Assembly (NCBI GenBank): GCA_003138515.1
Contig: PLGG01000033.1
Location: 1 to 64,000 of the forward strand
Source of the DNA: Acidobacteriaceae bacterium
GTDB taxonomy: Bacteria > Acidobacteriota > Terriglobia > Terriglobales > Acidobacteriaceae
Direction: 5' to 3'
DNA: 64,000 nt
Shown here piece after piece: positions 51,941-62,430 of this stretch. Each line of letters begins with the position of its first letter. The stretch's first letter is position 1. A program made the position numbers and the translations under genes. Below the pieces are notes generated by a model. It saw nothing but the letters and a program-made list of their open reading frames with translations, was not told the origin of the DNA and did no database searches.

Positions 51941-53832
51941 GCTCGGCGCCACAACCCATTGATCCACAACCCATCGATCCACAGACGGTCGATGTTGATC
52001 GGCCGATGATGGAGGTTGACATTGTCTGCGCCGGATTCGGCCCGGCGACAGGCGGATTCCTGACCACGCTGACGCGCGCGTGGAGCGAAAACCCTGCCGA
52101 TCCCGCGTTTGAAAGCAAAGTTGCGCCGGGCATGCCGCTGCAGGTGATGTGCTACGAGCGCGCCGACGATCTCGCGGCAGGCGTGAGCGGCGTGGTGACG
52201 CGCGGCGAGGGAATTCGCACAAGTTTTCCTGCGCTCAATCCTGCTGAAATTCCCATGGCCGCGGCGGTGAAAGAGGAGCGGGTCTTCTATTTGCTCGATC
52301 CGATTGGTGCGAGGCGCTCCGCTCTTTTGCGTTTTGGAGACATTTTTCTTGGTCTTGGCCGAAAGTCGTGGGCGAAGGACCATGCGTTCGAGCTGCCCTG
52401 GACGCCCGCCTTTCTGCACAAGCGCGGCGGAATGGTCTTCTCCATCGGCCAGTTCAACCAGTGGGTTGGATCGCGACTGATGGCTGGCGGCCTTGCGCAG
52501 ATTTGGCCGGGGACGCCGGTGAGCGGCCCGATCTTCGACGGGAACAACGGAAAGGGAAAGAGAACCGTTCTTGGGCTCCGGCTAGCCGACCAGGGAGTGG
52601 ACAGACACGGGATTCCGGCTGAGGGATACATGCCCGGTATGGATGTGCGCGCGCGGCTCACCGTTGTTGGCGACGGGCCTGTGGGCGCGGTGGGACAAAA
52701 GCTGGATGAGCAATTTGGCTTGCCGGCCGGTCACGCGCGGCGCGAGTGGGCGCTCGGGATGAAGATGGTGATCGAGCTGCCGGAAGACTCTGCGCTCGAG
52801 GCCGGGACCGTCTGGCACACATTCGGATTTCCCGAGCCGGAGATCTTCGGGTTCCTCTACGTACATCCTGAGCGGCTGGTTTCCGTGGGGATTTTCGTTC
52901 CGTCTTGGCTGGGCAATCCGCAACGCACGGCTTACCGATACTTGCAGCACTATGTTCAGCATCCGCTGCTCTGGCGTCATCTGCAGCACGGAACGATGCG
53001 CTCGTGGGGAGCGAAGTCGCTCGAGGAATCGGGCAAGCGCGGCGAGCCGTTTCTGACCGGAGACGGATTCGCGCGCATCGGCGAGGGCTCCGGCTCGACG
53101 AACATGCTCACCGGATCCGGCGTGGATGAGGCTTGGACGACGGGCGTGCAACTCGGCGAAGCCGTGCTGGAGCTCCTGCGCGCCGACAATCCGTTCACGC
53201 AGGAGAATCTGGCGGCGACGTATGAAGCTCGCCGTCGAGCAAGCCGGGTGGAACGCGGCGCACGCGAAGCCGAGAATGCGCGCAATGGATTTCAAGGCGG
53301 ATTCGTTCGCGGGCTTGTGGGGATGGCGCTGGCGGGGCTCACTGGCGGGCGCCTCGCGCTGCCGGCGAAGATTCCACCGGCGCCAAAACAGATTCGCCGG
53401 TTCGCGACCTACATTGCGGGCGGCCTGACAGTGCAACAAGCCGCAAAAGTGGCGCTCGACTGCGCGCGGCCCCTGCACGATGCCTTGATGAGCGCGCGCG
53501 GATGGCCAGAGATTGCATTCGATGAACGGCTGCTGGTGACGCAGCAGGATGCGCTGCTGATGGGCGGCAAAGTGCAGGCGATTCCTGGATTCGCGGACCA
53601 TGTGGTGTTTCTCGACCGCCAGCGCTGCATCGCGTGCCAGGAGAAGACTTGCATTGCCATGTGCTCGGGGCAGGCTCTCACGCTGGGCGCCGACGGCGCG
53701 CCCGATTTCGAGCGCGAGAAGTGCGTGCATTGCGGCGCGTGCCTGTGGAACTGCGCGCAGTCGCCCGACGGCGAGCGCGGCAACATTGAGTTTGTTGCGG
53801 GGAGCGGTGGACTGCATTCAGCAGAGAATTAG
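51937..53832 (+). CDS. ETF:quinone oxidoreductase-like FixC-FixX fusion
   Basis: 631 aa; ATGA overlap with the dehydrogenase. N-terminal FAD-binding 'VDIVCAGFGPATGGFLTTL' (GxGxxG), a middle 'GEGSGSTNMLTGSGVDEAWTTGVQLGEAVLELL', and a C-terminal ferredoxin-like segment with eight Cys ('CIACQEKTCIAMCSG', 'CVHCGACLWNC'), the FixX part. Monotopic membrane flavoprotein that takes electrons from EtfAB to the quinone pool. The fused FixX matches ETF-QO rather than separate FixC/FixX. Confidence 0.88.
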   Translation: MSSAPQPIDPQPIDPQTVDVDRPMMEVDIVCAGFGPATGGFLTTLTRAWSENPADPAFESKVAPGMPLQVMCYERADDLAAGVSGVVTRGEGIRTSFPALNPAEIPMAAAVKEERVFYLLDPIGARRSALLRFGDIFLGLGRKSWAKDHAFELPWTPAFLHKRGGMVFSIGQFNQWVGSRLMAGGLAQIWPGTPVSGPIFDGNNGKGKRTVLGLRLADQGVDRHGIPAEGYMPGMDVRARLTVVGDGPVGAVGQKLDEQFGLPAGHARREWALGMKMVIELPEDSALEAGTVWHTFGFPEPEIFGFLYVHPERLVSVGIFVPSWLGNPQRTAYRYLQHYVQHPLLWRHLQHGTMRSWGAKSLEESGKRGEPFLTGDGFARIGEGSGSTNMLTGSGVDEAWTTGVQLGEAVLELLRADNPFTQENLAATYEARRRASRVERGAREAENARNGFQGGFVRGLVGMALAGLTGGRLALPAKIPPAPKQIRRFATYIAGGLTVQQAAKVALDCARPLHDALMSARGWPEIAFDERLLVTQQDALLMGGKVQAIPGFADHVVFLDRQRCIACQEKTCIAMCSGQALTLGADGAPDFEREKCVHCGACLWNCAQSPDGERGNIEFVAGSGGLHSAEN

Positions 53833-53859
53833 CTGGTAGCCGACTGACGAGGAAGAATT

Positions 53860-54687
53860 ATGTCCAACGCGTTCCATATCGTCGTCTGTGCGGGGATTGT
53901 GCCTGATCCGCTGCAGACGCTGGAACCGACCACAGGGCCGAGCGGTCCGGGGATCAAGAACGAGATGGTGCTGCCGGCAGTGCTCGATCCTTGGGCGGCG
54001 AGCGCGCTGTTTGAGGCGGCGAGCCTGGCCGCGAAGAATCCCGGCAGCCCACAAAGCCCGAGCAAGGTCTGGCTGGTCTCGCTCGGTCCGAAGGCCAAAT
54101 TGCAGCAGGTGATGATGAGCGTGGCGCAGAAGGTGAGCTTCGAGCTGGTTCCTGTCGATGGGCCAATCGGCGGATTCCCCGATGCGCAGGCGACGGCGGC
54201 GGTGCTGGCCGACGCGATTGCCGCGATTCCGGGACTGGACCGCGAGCGGATGTTGCTCTTCGGCGGATGGGAGTCGGCGACGCGGGGCGCGGGCGTGACT
54301 CTCCAGCTTGTCGGCGAGCGGCTGGGGATCGCGGACCAGTTTCAGGGTGTGGACCAGATCGAGTTGCACGAGGACGGGTCATTTGAAGTGCTGGAGCGCG
54401 TGGAAGGCGGAAAGCACCAGGTGAGCGTGTGCGCGGGTGTGCCTGCGGTGCTGGGATGGGCGACGGGCAATCTGGCCGAGCCGCGCAATAATCCGCAGGT
54501 GGGCATGGCAAATATGCGCACGATTATGCCGGCGCTGCAGAAAGCAAAGACGGCGACGCTCGACGGGAATGGATTGCACTACGTTTCGGTGAGCCTGCCC
54601 AAGCAGCAGCGGACAACGCGCGTCGAGAAAAATATGAATGCTGACGAAATTGCAGCCGAGCTCGTCGCCTGGATCGGAGCGGAGTAA
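53860..54687 (+). CDS. etfB: electron transfer flavoprotein beta subunit
   Basis: 275 aa. 'FHIVVCAGIVPDP', 'ALFEAASLAAK', 'VSLGPKAKLQQVMMSVAQK' and 'LFGGWESATRGAGVTLQLVGERLG' follow EtfB, though typical 'G..A.D...GQ.GP..A..LG' is altered. Pairs with EtfA. 27 bp after the ETF-QO gene; its stop codon overlaps the etfA start by one base. Confidence 0.88.
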   Translation: MSNAFHIVVCAGIVPDPLQTLEPTTGPSGPGIKNEMVLPAVLDPWAASALFEAASLAAKNPGSPQSPSKVWLVSLGPKAKLQQVMMSVAQKVSFELVPVDGPIGGFPDAQATAAVLADAIAAIPGLDRERMLLFGGWESATRGAGVTLQLVGERLGIADQFQGVDQIELHEDGSFEVLERVEGGKHQVSVCAGVPAVLGWATGNLAEPRNNPQVGMANMRTIMPALQKAKTATLDGNGLHYVSVSLPKQQRTTRVEKNMNADEIAAELVAWIGAE

Positions 54688-55727
54688 TGGAATCCATCCT
54701 TGTACTGACACATGCGGATGAAAGCGGCGCGGTGCTGAGCAAGGGATCGCTTGAATCGGTGACTGCGGGCAGGGAACTGGCGGCGCGGCTAGGCGCGGAG
54801 CTGACGATTGGCATCGTCGCGAAGGACGCGAGCAGCGCGGCGGCGCAAGTGGCAGGCGCGGCAAAGAGATTGCTGGGTGTGCAAGGCGAGGCGTTTGCGC
54901 AGGCGCGATTTGCGAGCGATGCGGCGGCGTGCGAGGCGTTGTGCCGCGCGGCCCAGGCGACGATCGTGCTTGCTCCGCACAGCTCGCGGTTTGCGCGGGT
55001 AATGGCCGCGGTAGCGCATCGCGTCGGCGGCCTGATCGACACGCACATCACGGCCATCGGTGGCGCGGCGAATCTCGAAGCGACGCGGTGGTTCTACCGG
55101 CAGAGGATCGAAGCGGTCGTGAGCCGTGAGAAACGGCCGTGGTTTTTGCTGCTGGATGCCGGGACGCATCCGGCTTTCGCGGGCGAAGCGGCTCCGGCGC
55201 AAGCTGAGGAGATTGCGATTGCTGTCGAGTTGCCTGCGCTGCGAACCGAGGTGAAGGGAACGCGCGCACCGAAGCAAGGCGCGCAGACGATTCGTCCTGA
55301 CGCGAAATTGCTTTTTGTGGCGGGAGCGGGATGGACGAAGAAGCAGCCGGACGGGCAGATTCATGTTGAGGACGCGGGCGAGCTGATTCTCAAGTTCCTG
55401 GGCGCCTCGGGCGCGTCGCTGGGCAGCTCGAAGTCGCTGGTCGACCAGGGCGGCGAAGGGAACTCGGTGCTTCCATTTCTGACGCATTTGAATCAAGTGG
55501 GACAGACGGGGTCGACGCCGCGCCACGCGAAGGGTCTTTCGACCTGCTGCCACGGCGAAGAGCCGCATGTGGTGGGCTGGCGATTCGTCGGCGAGCGGAG
55601 AGCTGTGTCGCTCGATCCGAATTGCGGATGGACGCGCGGCAAGGCGGACGTGGTCTACGTGGCGGATGCGTTCGAAGTGATGAAGCGCGTAAACGCGCTG
55701 CTGGAAGATGCAGCTTCCGGCTCCTAG
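54687..55727 (+). CDS. etfA: divergent electron transfer flavoprotein alpha subunit
   Basis: 346 aa. N-terminal alpha/beta domain ('ILVLTHADESGAVLSKGSLESVTAGRELAARLGAELTIG'), 'ATIVLAPHSSRFARVMAAVAHRVG', and the C-terminal FAD domain marked by 'QVGQTG'. Around it the canonical text is changed: 'SLGSSKSLVDQGGEGNS' in place of an Arg-Gly stretch, and 'KGLSTCCHGEEPHVVGWRF' with a Cys pair in place of the usual 'GISGAIQH'. Same domain order as EtfA, so flavin binding or potential may differ from ordinary ETF. Confidence 0.82.
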   Translation: MESILVLTHADESGAVLSKGSLESVTAGRELAARLGAELTIGIVAKDASSAAAQVAGAAKRLLGVQGEAFAQARFASDAAACEALCRAAQATIVLAPHSSRFARVMAAVAHRVGGLIDTHITAIGGAANLEATRWFYRQRIEAVVSREKRPWFLLLDAGTHPAFAGEAAPAQAEEIAIAVELPALRTEVKGTRAPKQGAQTIRPDAKLLFVAGAGWTKKQPDGQIHVEDAGELILKFLGASGASLGSSKSLVDQGGEGNSVLPFLTHLNQVGQTGSTPRHAKGLSTCCHGEEPHVVGWRFVGERRAVSLDPNCGWTRGKADVVYVADAFEVMKRVNALLEDAASGS

Positions 55728-55890
55728 CAAAATCTCAATGGGGTGCGGTCGGGCGTTCTCCGGCCTTGATGCGACCGGCGCGTCGAGGACGAAGTGACCC
55801 GTGCGTGGGCCGTTCGGTTGCCTGAGCGGGCGATTCACAGCGGGCTGAATTCGCTGTGATAGGTTGGAGAGTTGGAGCGGAAGAAGTGCC

Positions 55891-56862
55891 ATGAAACCGA
55901 TTACTGAATTTATCAAGCATCACTATCGTCATTTCAACTCCGCCGCGCTGGTGGATGCGGCCGAGGCGTACAACAAGCTGCTGGCCGAGGGCGGCAAGAT
56001 GTTTGTGACGATTGCCGGCGCGATGAGCACGGCGGAGCTGGGGTTGAGCCTGGCGGAGATGATCCGGCAGGACAAGATTCACGGAATCTGCTGCACGGGG
56101 GCGAACCTGGAAGAGGATGTTTTCAACCTGGTGGCGCACAACTTTTACGAGCGCGTGCCCGGCTATCGCGACTTGACGCCCGCCGACGAGGCGGCGCTGC
56201 TGGCGCGGCACATGAACCGCGTGACGGACACATGCATTCCCGAGATGGAGGCGATGCGGCGGATCGAGAACGAGGTGCTGGCGGAATGGGTGAAGGCGGA
56301 CAAGGCCGGAGAGCGCTGGTTCCCGCACCAGTTCATGTACAAGATTCTGCTGTCCGGCGTGCTCAAAAAGAGCTACCAGATCGACGCCAAGGATAGCTGG
56401 CTGCTGGCGGCGGCGGAGAAGAATCTGCCGATGTTCGTGCCGGGCTGGGAGGACGCGACGCTGGGGAACATGTATGCGGGCCACTGCATCACGGGCGATG
56501 TGAAGAAGGTGCACACAGTGCGGACGGGCATTGAATACATGATGGAGCTGGCGGAGTGGTACACGGAGACGACGAAGAAATCGCCGCTTGGATTCTTCCA
56601 GATCGGCGGCGGGATTGCGGGGGACTTTCCCATTTGCGTGGTGCCGATGCTGCACCAGGACTTGCAGCGCGAGCATGTGCCGCTGTGGGCGTACTTCTGC
56701 CAGATTTCGGATTCGACGACGAGCTATGGTTCGTACTCGGGCGCGGTGCCGAACGAGAAGATTACGTGGGGCAAGTTGGGAGAGAAGACGCCGAAGTTCA
56801 TAATCGAGAGCGACGCGAGCATTGTGGCGCCTCTGGTGTTTGCGTATGTCTTGGGCTGGTAG
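55891..56862 (+). CDS. deoxyhypusine synthase-like protein
   Basis: 323 aa from MKPITEFIKH. 'FVTIAGAMSTAELGLSLAEMIR', 'GICCTGANLEEDVFNLVAH', 'FFQIGGGIAGDF' and 'NEKITWGKLG' keep the NAD-binding residues and the Lys of the DHS active site. In archaea/eukaryotes DHS modifies eIF5A; bacterial relatives may instead make homospermidine or act on unknown proteins. 163 bp after etfA, same direction; link to the ETF operon is not clear. Confidence 0.85.
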   Translation: MKPITEFIKHHYRHFNSAALVDAAEAYNKLLAEGGKMFVTIAGAMSTAELGLSLAEMIRQDKIHGICCTGANLEEDVFNLVAHNFYERVPGYRDLTPADEAALLARHMNRVTDTCIPEMEAMRRIENEVLAEWVKADKAGERWFPHQFMYKILLSGVLKKSYQIDAKDSWLLAAAEKNLPMFVPGWEDATLGNMYAGHCITGDVKKVHTVRTGIEYMMELAEWYTETTKKSPLGFFQIGGGIAGDFPICVVPMLHQDLQREHVPLWAYFCQISDSTTSYGSYSGAVPNEKITWGKLGEKTPKFIIESDASIVAPLVFAYVLGW

Positions 56863-56871
56863 AGAAGCTAC

Positions 56872-56894
56872 CTGTTAGCTATTAGCTCGTCGTG
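56872..56894. repeat. TTAGCTATTAGCTCGTC-type intergenic repeat, copy 1
   Basis: CTGTTAGCTATTAGCTCGTC just after the DHS-like stop; closely matched by 57406-57440. Confidence 0.55.
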
Positions 56895-56942
56895 GTGAGT
56901 TGGCGGGTGCGGGATGATTGCGTGGATCATGTGCTTAAGAAA

Positions 56943-57404
56943 ATGAAGAAGCGAATGGTAGCCGGGGTGGTGGCGAGCCTGCTGATCGCGGGAGCGGTTG
57001 CGGGCGCGGCGCAGGACCGCGGAGGGTGGTACGCGGAGAGCACGACGGCGACGTCGATCACGGGCGACATCACAATCTTCAAAGACAAAGTTGCGCTCGA
57101 CTACACCGTGTATCTGCTAGCGCCGATCCGGACGTTGAAACCGGTGGAAGTGAGCGCGGTGTTCGACGCGGACGTGAACGCCGGGATTAACGGGATGCTT
57201 TACCGGTTGAAGGTGCCGGCAGGGCAGCGCTTTCTGCACAAGAACACACTTTGCGGGGACGAGGACACGCAGTGGATGGCGACGTACGTGACGGGACACA
57301 AGCTCGAGGTGGCGTTCTTCTCGGGAGACGACATGCCGGTGTTCACGTTCGATGCGATCTCGAAATCGCCGGCGCTGTGCGGGACGTTTGCGTATTCCAG
57401 ATAG
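56943..57404 (+). CDS. small exported protein of unknown family
   Basis: 153 aa from MKKRMVAGVVASLLIAGAVAGAA (signal peptide); the track start is 17 codons earlier. Mature domain is beta-rich with two Cys ('KNTLCGDEDTQWM', 'SPALCGTFAYSR') that could form a disulfide. No family recognised. Confidence 0.6.
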   Translation: MKKRMVAGVVASLLIAGAVAGAAQDRGGWYAESTTATSITGDITIFKDKVALDYTVYLLAPIRTLKPVEVSAVFDADVNAGINGMLYRLKVPAGQRFLHKNTLCGDEDTQWMATYVTGHKLEVAFFSGDDMPVFTFDAISKSPALCGTFAYSR

Positions 57405-57405
57405 C

Positions 57406-57440
57406 CTGTAGCTATTAGCTTTTAGCCATTAGCTCGTCCT
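57406..57440. repeat. TAGCTATTAGC-type intergenic repeat, copy 2
   Basis: TAGCTATTAGCTTTTAGCCATTAGCTCGTCCTG: a run of (T)AGC(T/C)(A/T)TT units right after the stop codon, ending in the same AGCTCGTC as copy 1. Confidence 0.55.
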
Positions 57441-57494
57441 GCCGGATTGGCAGTGGTGGGTTTACCAGTTAATAGCGCGGCGATAGAATTTCCC

Positions 57495-58232
57495 ATGTTT
57501 TCCCATCGAGGCAGAAGCGTTTACGGCTGCGTGGTGCTGATCTTTGTTGGAGCAGCCCTTTGGCCAGCCCGTGCGAATACACCTGCCCCGGCAAGCTTAC
57601 CCTTGGCGCAGATTTTGGCGTTGATGGAACATCACGATCGAATTCAGCGCGAAGGATTGAAGCATTACACTGCGATTCGGCAATACCATGTCGAGTACCG
57701 AGGACTTGCAAACCTCGAAGCAGGGATGGAGGTGGAAGTCGACTTTGATGCCAGTTCAGGAAAGAGTTTTCGCATTGTGTCCCGGAGCGGTTCGAAGATT
57801 CTTGGGGAGAAAGTTCTGATGAGAGCGATGGACAGCGAAAAAGAGGCCTCAGAGGACGGAGGGGCGACCGCATTGACGCCGGCAAATTACCGGTTCCTTT
57901 TGCAGGGGAGTGAAAGCGTGGATGGGCGCCCGGCCTACATTCTGAGCGTTGAGCCGCTGAAGGAAAGCAAGTTTCTGTATCGAGGCAAGATCTGGGTGGA
58001 TGCGACGGACTTCGCGGTAGCAAAGATCGAAGCGGGGCCGGCGAAGAATCCCTCGTTCTGGATTTCGCGGACGGTGATTCGATATACGAACGCGAAGACG
58101 GGAAACTTCTGGCTGCCGCAACGGAGCCGCAGCGAAACCAAAGTCCGAATCGGAGGCACTGCCGTGCTGACGATCGATTACGGGACCTACCAGATCAATT
58201 GGGATAAGCCGCACTCCGGTGGCGCAGACTGA
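57495..58232 (+). CDS. LolA-like exported protein
   Basis: 245 aa from ATG 57495. Signal peptide 'CVVLIFVGAALWPARA'; 'HYTAIRQYHVEYRGLANLEAGMEVEVDFDASSGKSFRIVSRSGSKIL', 'RPAYILSVEPLKESKFLYRGKIWVDATDFAVAKIEAGPAKNPSFWI' follow the outer-membrane lipoprotein-sorting (LolA/LolB fold) pattern. Similar in type to the protein at 13615. Periplasmic lipid-handling role is inferred. Confidence 0.65.
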   Translation: MFSHRGRSVYGCVVLIFVGAALWPARANTPAPASLPLAQILALMEHHDRIQREGLKHYTAIRQYHVEYRGLANLEAGMEVEVDFDASSGKSFRIVSRSGSKILGEKVLMRAMDSEKEASEDGGATALTPANYRFLLQGSESVDGRPAYILSVEPLKESKFLYRGKIWVDATDFAVAKIEAGPAKNPSFWISRTVIRYTNAKTGNFWLPQRSRSETKVRIGGTAVLTIDYGTYQINWDKPHSGGAD

Positions 58233-58386
58233 CGCGCGGCAGAGTTCAAGAGCGAAACCAGAGTTGGTGTGCTCTGGGAAGTCCAGTGCAAGGTCGCCGC
58301 GCGTTGGGGTCGCCGCTCCCTGGGGTCGCGTCGATTTGAGCGAGGCAGATTAGGGGTACAGCTACTCTGGTTTTTGCTATAGCCGG

Positions 58387-59982
58387 TCAGCGCTTTGAGA
58401 CAACGACGAACGGGCCATTCAACTCCGGTCCGCCGCCTTCAAATGCAGCCTGACCCAATCTAGGCAAACCGATCTCCCACTTTGGCCCTTCGAGTTCCGG
58501 CATGGGCCGCGCCTGGAAGAGCTTCTTGCACATGTGAGCGGTCCAGCGGGCCCAACGTTTTGACTTTTTCCGGCGAGCGCTATCAGTGGAGATGCCGGTG
58601 CCCGCATACATCTGCCGGTAGAGCTTGGAGAGGAAGATGAAGCCGAGGCGGGCGCGCAGCGTCGGCGTGCACGCGGACCGTTCCCAGATGGCTCCCCAGG
58701 TGTAGAAGCGATCCCACACTTTTTGCGTGCGCTCGCGAATTTCGTCCGAACTCATCGTCGGGTGAGGCGTAAACATTTTGGGGCGCACTTCAGTGGGAAT
58801 CAACCAGTAGCGAGTGATGGGCACGCCGGCCACCATCATGGGATCGAGGGCCTGTTCTTTTTCCCAGCGCCCGAAATCCACGGTGCCGGGAAACGGCGTC
58901 ATCATGACAAATTGAGCGAAGGTGACGCCGGCCTTGATTGCCATTTCGACCGTAGCGGTGAAGGTGGCGGGCCGATCGGTGGGCAGACCGAAGATGAACG
59001 AGCCGAGGACGTGAACGCCGTGCTGCTTGAAGGTCTGGAGTTGCTTGGCAAGGGCCTCGCCTGAGTAGTTCCAGTCCTTATAGACGGCTTTGAGCCCCTC
59101 GGGAGTGACCGCTTCGACGCCAACGAGCGCACCTTTGATATTGGCCTTGCGCATGGCGTCGAGAAAGCTCCCGTCTTCGCCAGCTTCCATGGTCATTTGC
59201 GTAAAGAACACCATGTCCTTGGGCAGCTTGGCCAGCTCTTCCATCAACTGCAGGCGCTCATTGCGAATGGCCGTCAGCTCCTCGACCTTGGCAGTGTTCC
59301 CCTGCTCCCGCGCCAGACGCAGATCGGTAAACGTGACGGGGTAGAAGTTGTCGTCGGCCAGGGCGATGAAGCGGAAGCCAAGACGGCGCAGCGCGATGAT
59401 TTCGTCGACGACGTTTTGGAACTTCCGCTGGCGGGGCTTCTGGCCGTCTGTGCGCCAGACGCTGCAGAAGGAACAATGCTTGGGGCAGCCGCGAATGGTT
59501 TGCACCGAGGCCCACATGTATTTTTCAGGATTCATCAGATCCCAGCGCGCGGGCAGGAATTCGCTGCCTTCGATGCGGCCGCCTTCGTAGATTTTTTCGG
59601 GCTTGCCGGCGAGGCAATCGGTGACCACCTTGCCCCAGGCAAGATCGCCGTCGCCTTTGACTACGGAGTGGGCTTCGCCGCGCTCGAGCGCCTCTTCAGG
59701 GAAGAGGGTGGCGTGAATGCCGCCATAGACTACCCATGCGCCGCGGCCGCGAGCCATGCGGCCGACCGCATATCCGCGCAGGGCGTTGCCGGTGTGCACG
59801 CTGATGCCGACGATGTCGCCGGGCTGAATGGACTCGGGCACAATTTGCTCGAGCGACTCATCGACGAGAACGGGATCTCCAACAACTTGCGGTGTGGCGG
59901 CTGCAAGCACGAATAGCCAACGCGGCGTGATGACCGCGGTACCAAATGAATTGTCGCTGGGATTAACAAGATGAACGCGCAC
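58387..59982 (-). CDS. B12-binding radical SAM protein
   Basis: 531 aa from GTG 59982 (AAAGG ~10 nt upstream); the track's 42 extra codons are not family-like. Cobalamin-binding domain ('PGDIVGISVHTGNALRGY', 'AWVVYGGIHATLFPEEAL'), then 'TIRGCPKHCSFCSVWR' (CxxxCxxC) and the TIM barrel ending 'GSFIFGLPTDRPATF'. Same layout as the protein at 26098 but only distantly alike. Probably methylates or rearranges a lipid or cofactor; target unknown. Confidence 0.87.
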   Translation of the reverse strand: MRVHLVNPSDNSFGTAVITPRWLFVLAAATPQVVGDPVLVDESLEQIVPESIQPGDIVGISVHTGNALRGYAVGRMARGRGAWVVYGGIHATLFPEEALERGEAHSVVKGDGDLAWGKVVTDCLAGKPEKIYEGGRIEGSEFLPARWDLMNPEKYMWASVQTIRGCPKHCSFCSVWRTDGQKPRQRKFQNVVDEIIALRRLGFRFIALADDNFYPVTFTDLRLAREQGNTAKVEELTAIRNERLQLMEELAKLPKDMVFFTQMTMEAGEDGSFLDAMRKANIKGALVGVEAVTPEGLKAVYKDWNYSGEALAKQLQTFKQHGVHVLGSFIFGLPTDRPATFTATVEMAIKAGVTFAQFVMMTPFPGTVDFGRWEKEQALDPMMVAGVPITRYWLIPTEVRPKMFTPHPTMSSDEIRERTQKVWDRFYTWGAIWERSACTPTLRARLGFIFLSKLYRQMYAGTGISTDSARRKKSKRWARWTAHMCKKLFQARPMPELEGPKWEIGLPRLGQAAFEGGGPELNGPFVVVSKR

Positions 59983-60342
59983 TCGGTGAAAACCTTTCGT
60001 AGTGCTGGTGCGGTTGGCCTCACAGCAATTGCGGGGTTGCCGTAATGCGGGGGCGATAATCGGAAGCGGCATCTCCACGTAGAAGATGCCACACTGCAGT
60101 TGCTCCACGGCAATTTGGCCCTGAAATCGACCGTGCGAGCGTGAGCGTCATCGGGCAAATTGACCGTGAAGATCCGTCCCGCCATCACCGGCGGCACAGG
60201 ATTCCCCGCGAGAATTGCTTCCCGGGGACAGCCCAACCAATCGTACAGGTTTTGAGCGGGAATGTGCGGTCAATCTTGGCCAAATCGATCAGAATGAACG
60301 AAACTTCATGGAAAAGCGAAGGAATTGATTCCGGTAGGCGGG
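59983..60342. other. 360-bp intergenic region, nothing recognised
   Basis: Between the ribBA stop and the radical SAM start on the same strand. No quality ORF and no hairpin with T-run seen. Confidence 0.35.
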
Positions 60343-61728
<1,386 letters not shown>

Positions 61729-61811
61729 GTGCTGCTTTATTTTCGCTGATCCGAGGAGGGAATGCCAGAAAGGGAGACCTGATGACGCGGGGGATAGTTT
61801 ACGGTCGGGGG

Positions 61812-62390
61812 TCAACCACATGGACGTGCCGGCACCAGCATCTTCGGCTTGGAGACCGCGTCTAGACGGAACCCTATCTTGCGGGCGGGCCTCTCAGGCG
61901 GCGTCACGAGCGCGCGGATTGCGTCGATGATGTCTCCGATCGCCTTGTCGTGTGTTTCCAGCCGCCGTTCGAGCTCGGCAAACCTGGCGGCGAGCGCCTT
62001 GTGCGACGCAAGCGTGTCGCGCAAACGCACGAAGGCGCGGACTACGAAGACGCTCATCTCGATTGCGCGCGGGGAGTTGAGTACGCTGGCGGCCATGATG
62101 GCTCCGTGCTCGGTGAAGGCATACGGCACGGTGCGGCGGCCGCCGTGGCTGCTGCTTGTGGTCACAATTTGTGACTTCAAGTTGCGGTTCTCTTTCGCCG
62201 TGAGCCGAAAGACGAAGTCCGGCGGGAAGCGCTTTTTGTTCCGTTTGACCGCCTGATTGAGCGCCTTGACCTGGACGGCATACAACACCGCCAAGTCATA
62301 GTCGATCAGGACCTTCTGGCCGCGAACGAGGAAGATTCGGGTTTCGATTCTCGGCACAGTACTCGGCGCCAGGGCGCTCTTGCGGGTCAT
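61812..62390 (-). CDS. ORF6N/KilA-N-type domain protein
   Basis: 192 aa. '[63 protein letters not shown]', '[22 protein letters not shown]' is a textbook ORF6N domain; a helical C-terminal part follows. ORF6N is a phage/mobile-element DNA-binding domain whose chromosomal copies have no settled function. Flanked by two copies of the ribBA 5' end and preceded by a 29-bp palindrome, so a mobile insertion is likely. Confidence 0.9.
   Translation of the reverse strand: MTRKSALAPSTVPRIETRIFLVRGQKVLIDYDLAVLYAVQVKALNQAVKRNKKRFPPDFVFRLTAKENRNLKSQIVTTSSSHGGRRTVPYAFTEHGAIMAASVLNSPRAIEMSVFVVRAFVRLRDTLASHKALAARFAELERRLETHDKAIGDIIDAIRALVTPPERPARKIGFRLDAVSKPKMLVPARPCG
62154..62182. promoter_or_regulatory. 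imperfect copy of the ORF6N palindrome inside the gene
   Basis: Encodes NLKSQIV on the minus strand; 24 of 29 bases agree with 62402-62430, and its GTCACAA-T-TTGTGAC core is itself a perfect palindrome. Confidence 0.55.
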
Positions 62391-62401
62391 CTTCGCTCCG
62401 G

Positions 62402-62430
62402 ACTTGAGATCACAAATTGTGATTTCAAGT
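62402..62430. promoter_or_regulatory. 29-bp palindrome just upstream of the ORF6N start
   Basis: ACTTGAGATCACAA-A-TTGTGATTTCAAGT, 13 of 14 arm positions pair. It lies 12 bp before the ATG, the place of an autoregulatory operator. Confidence 0.7.

Noticed and set aside
52582-53817. 411-aa minus-strand ORF
   Set aside because: Antisense of the ETF-QO gene.
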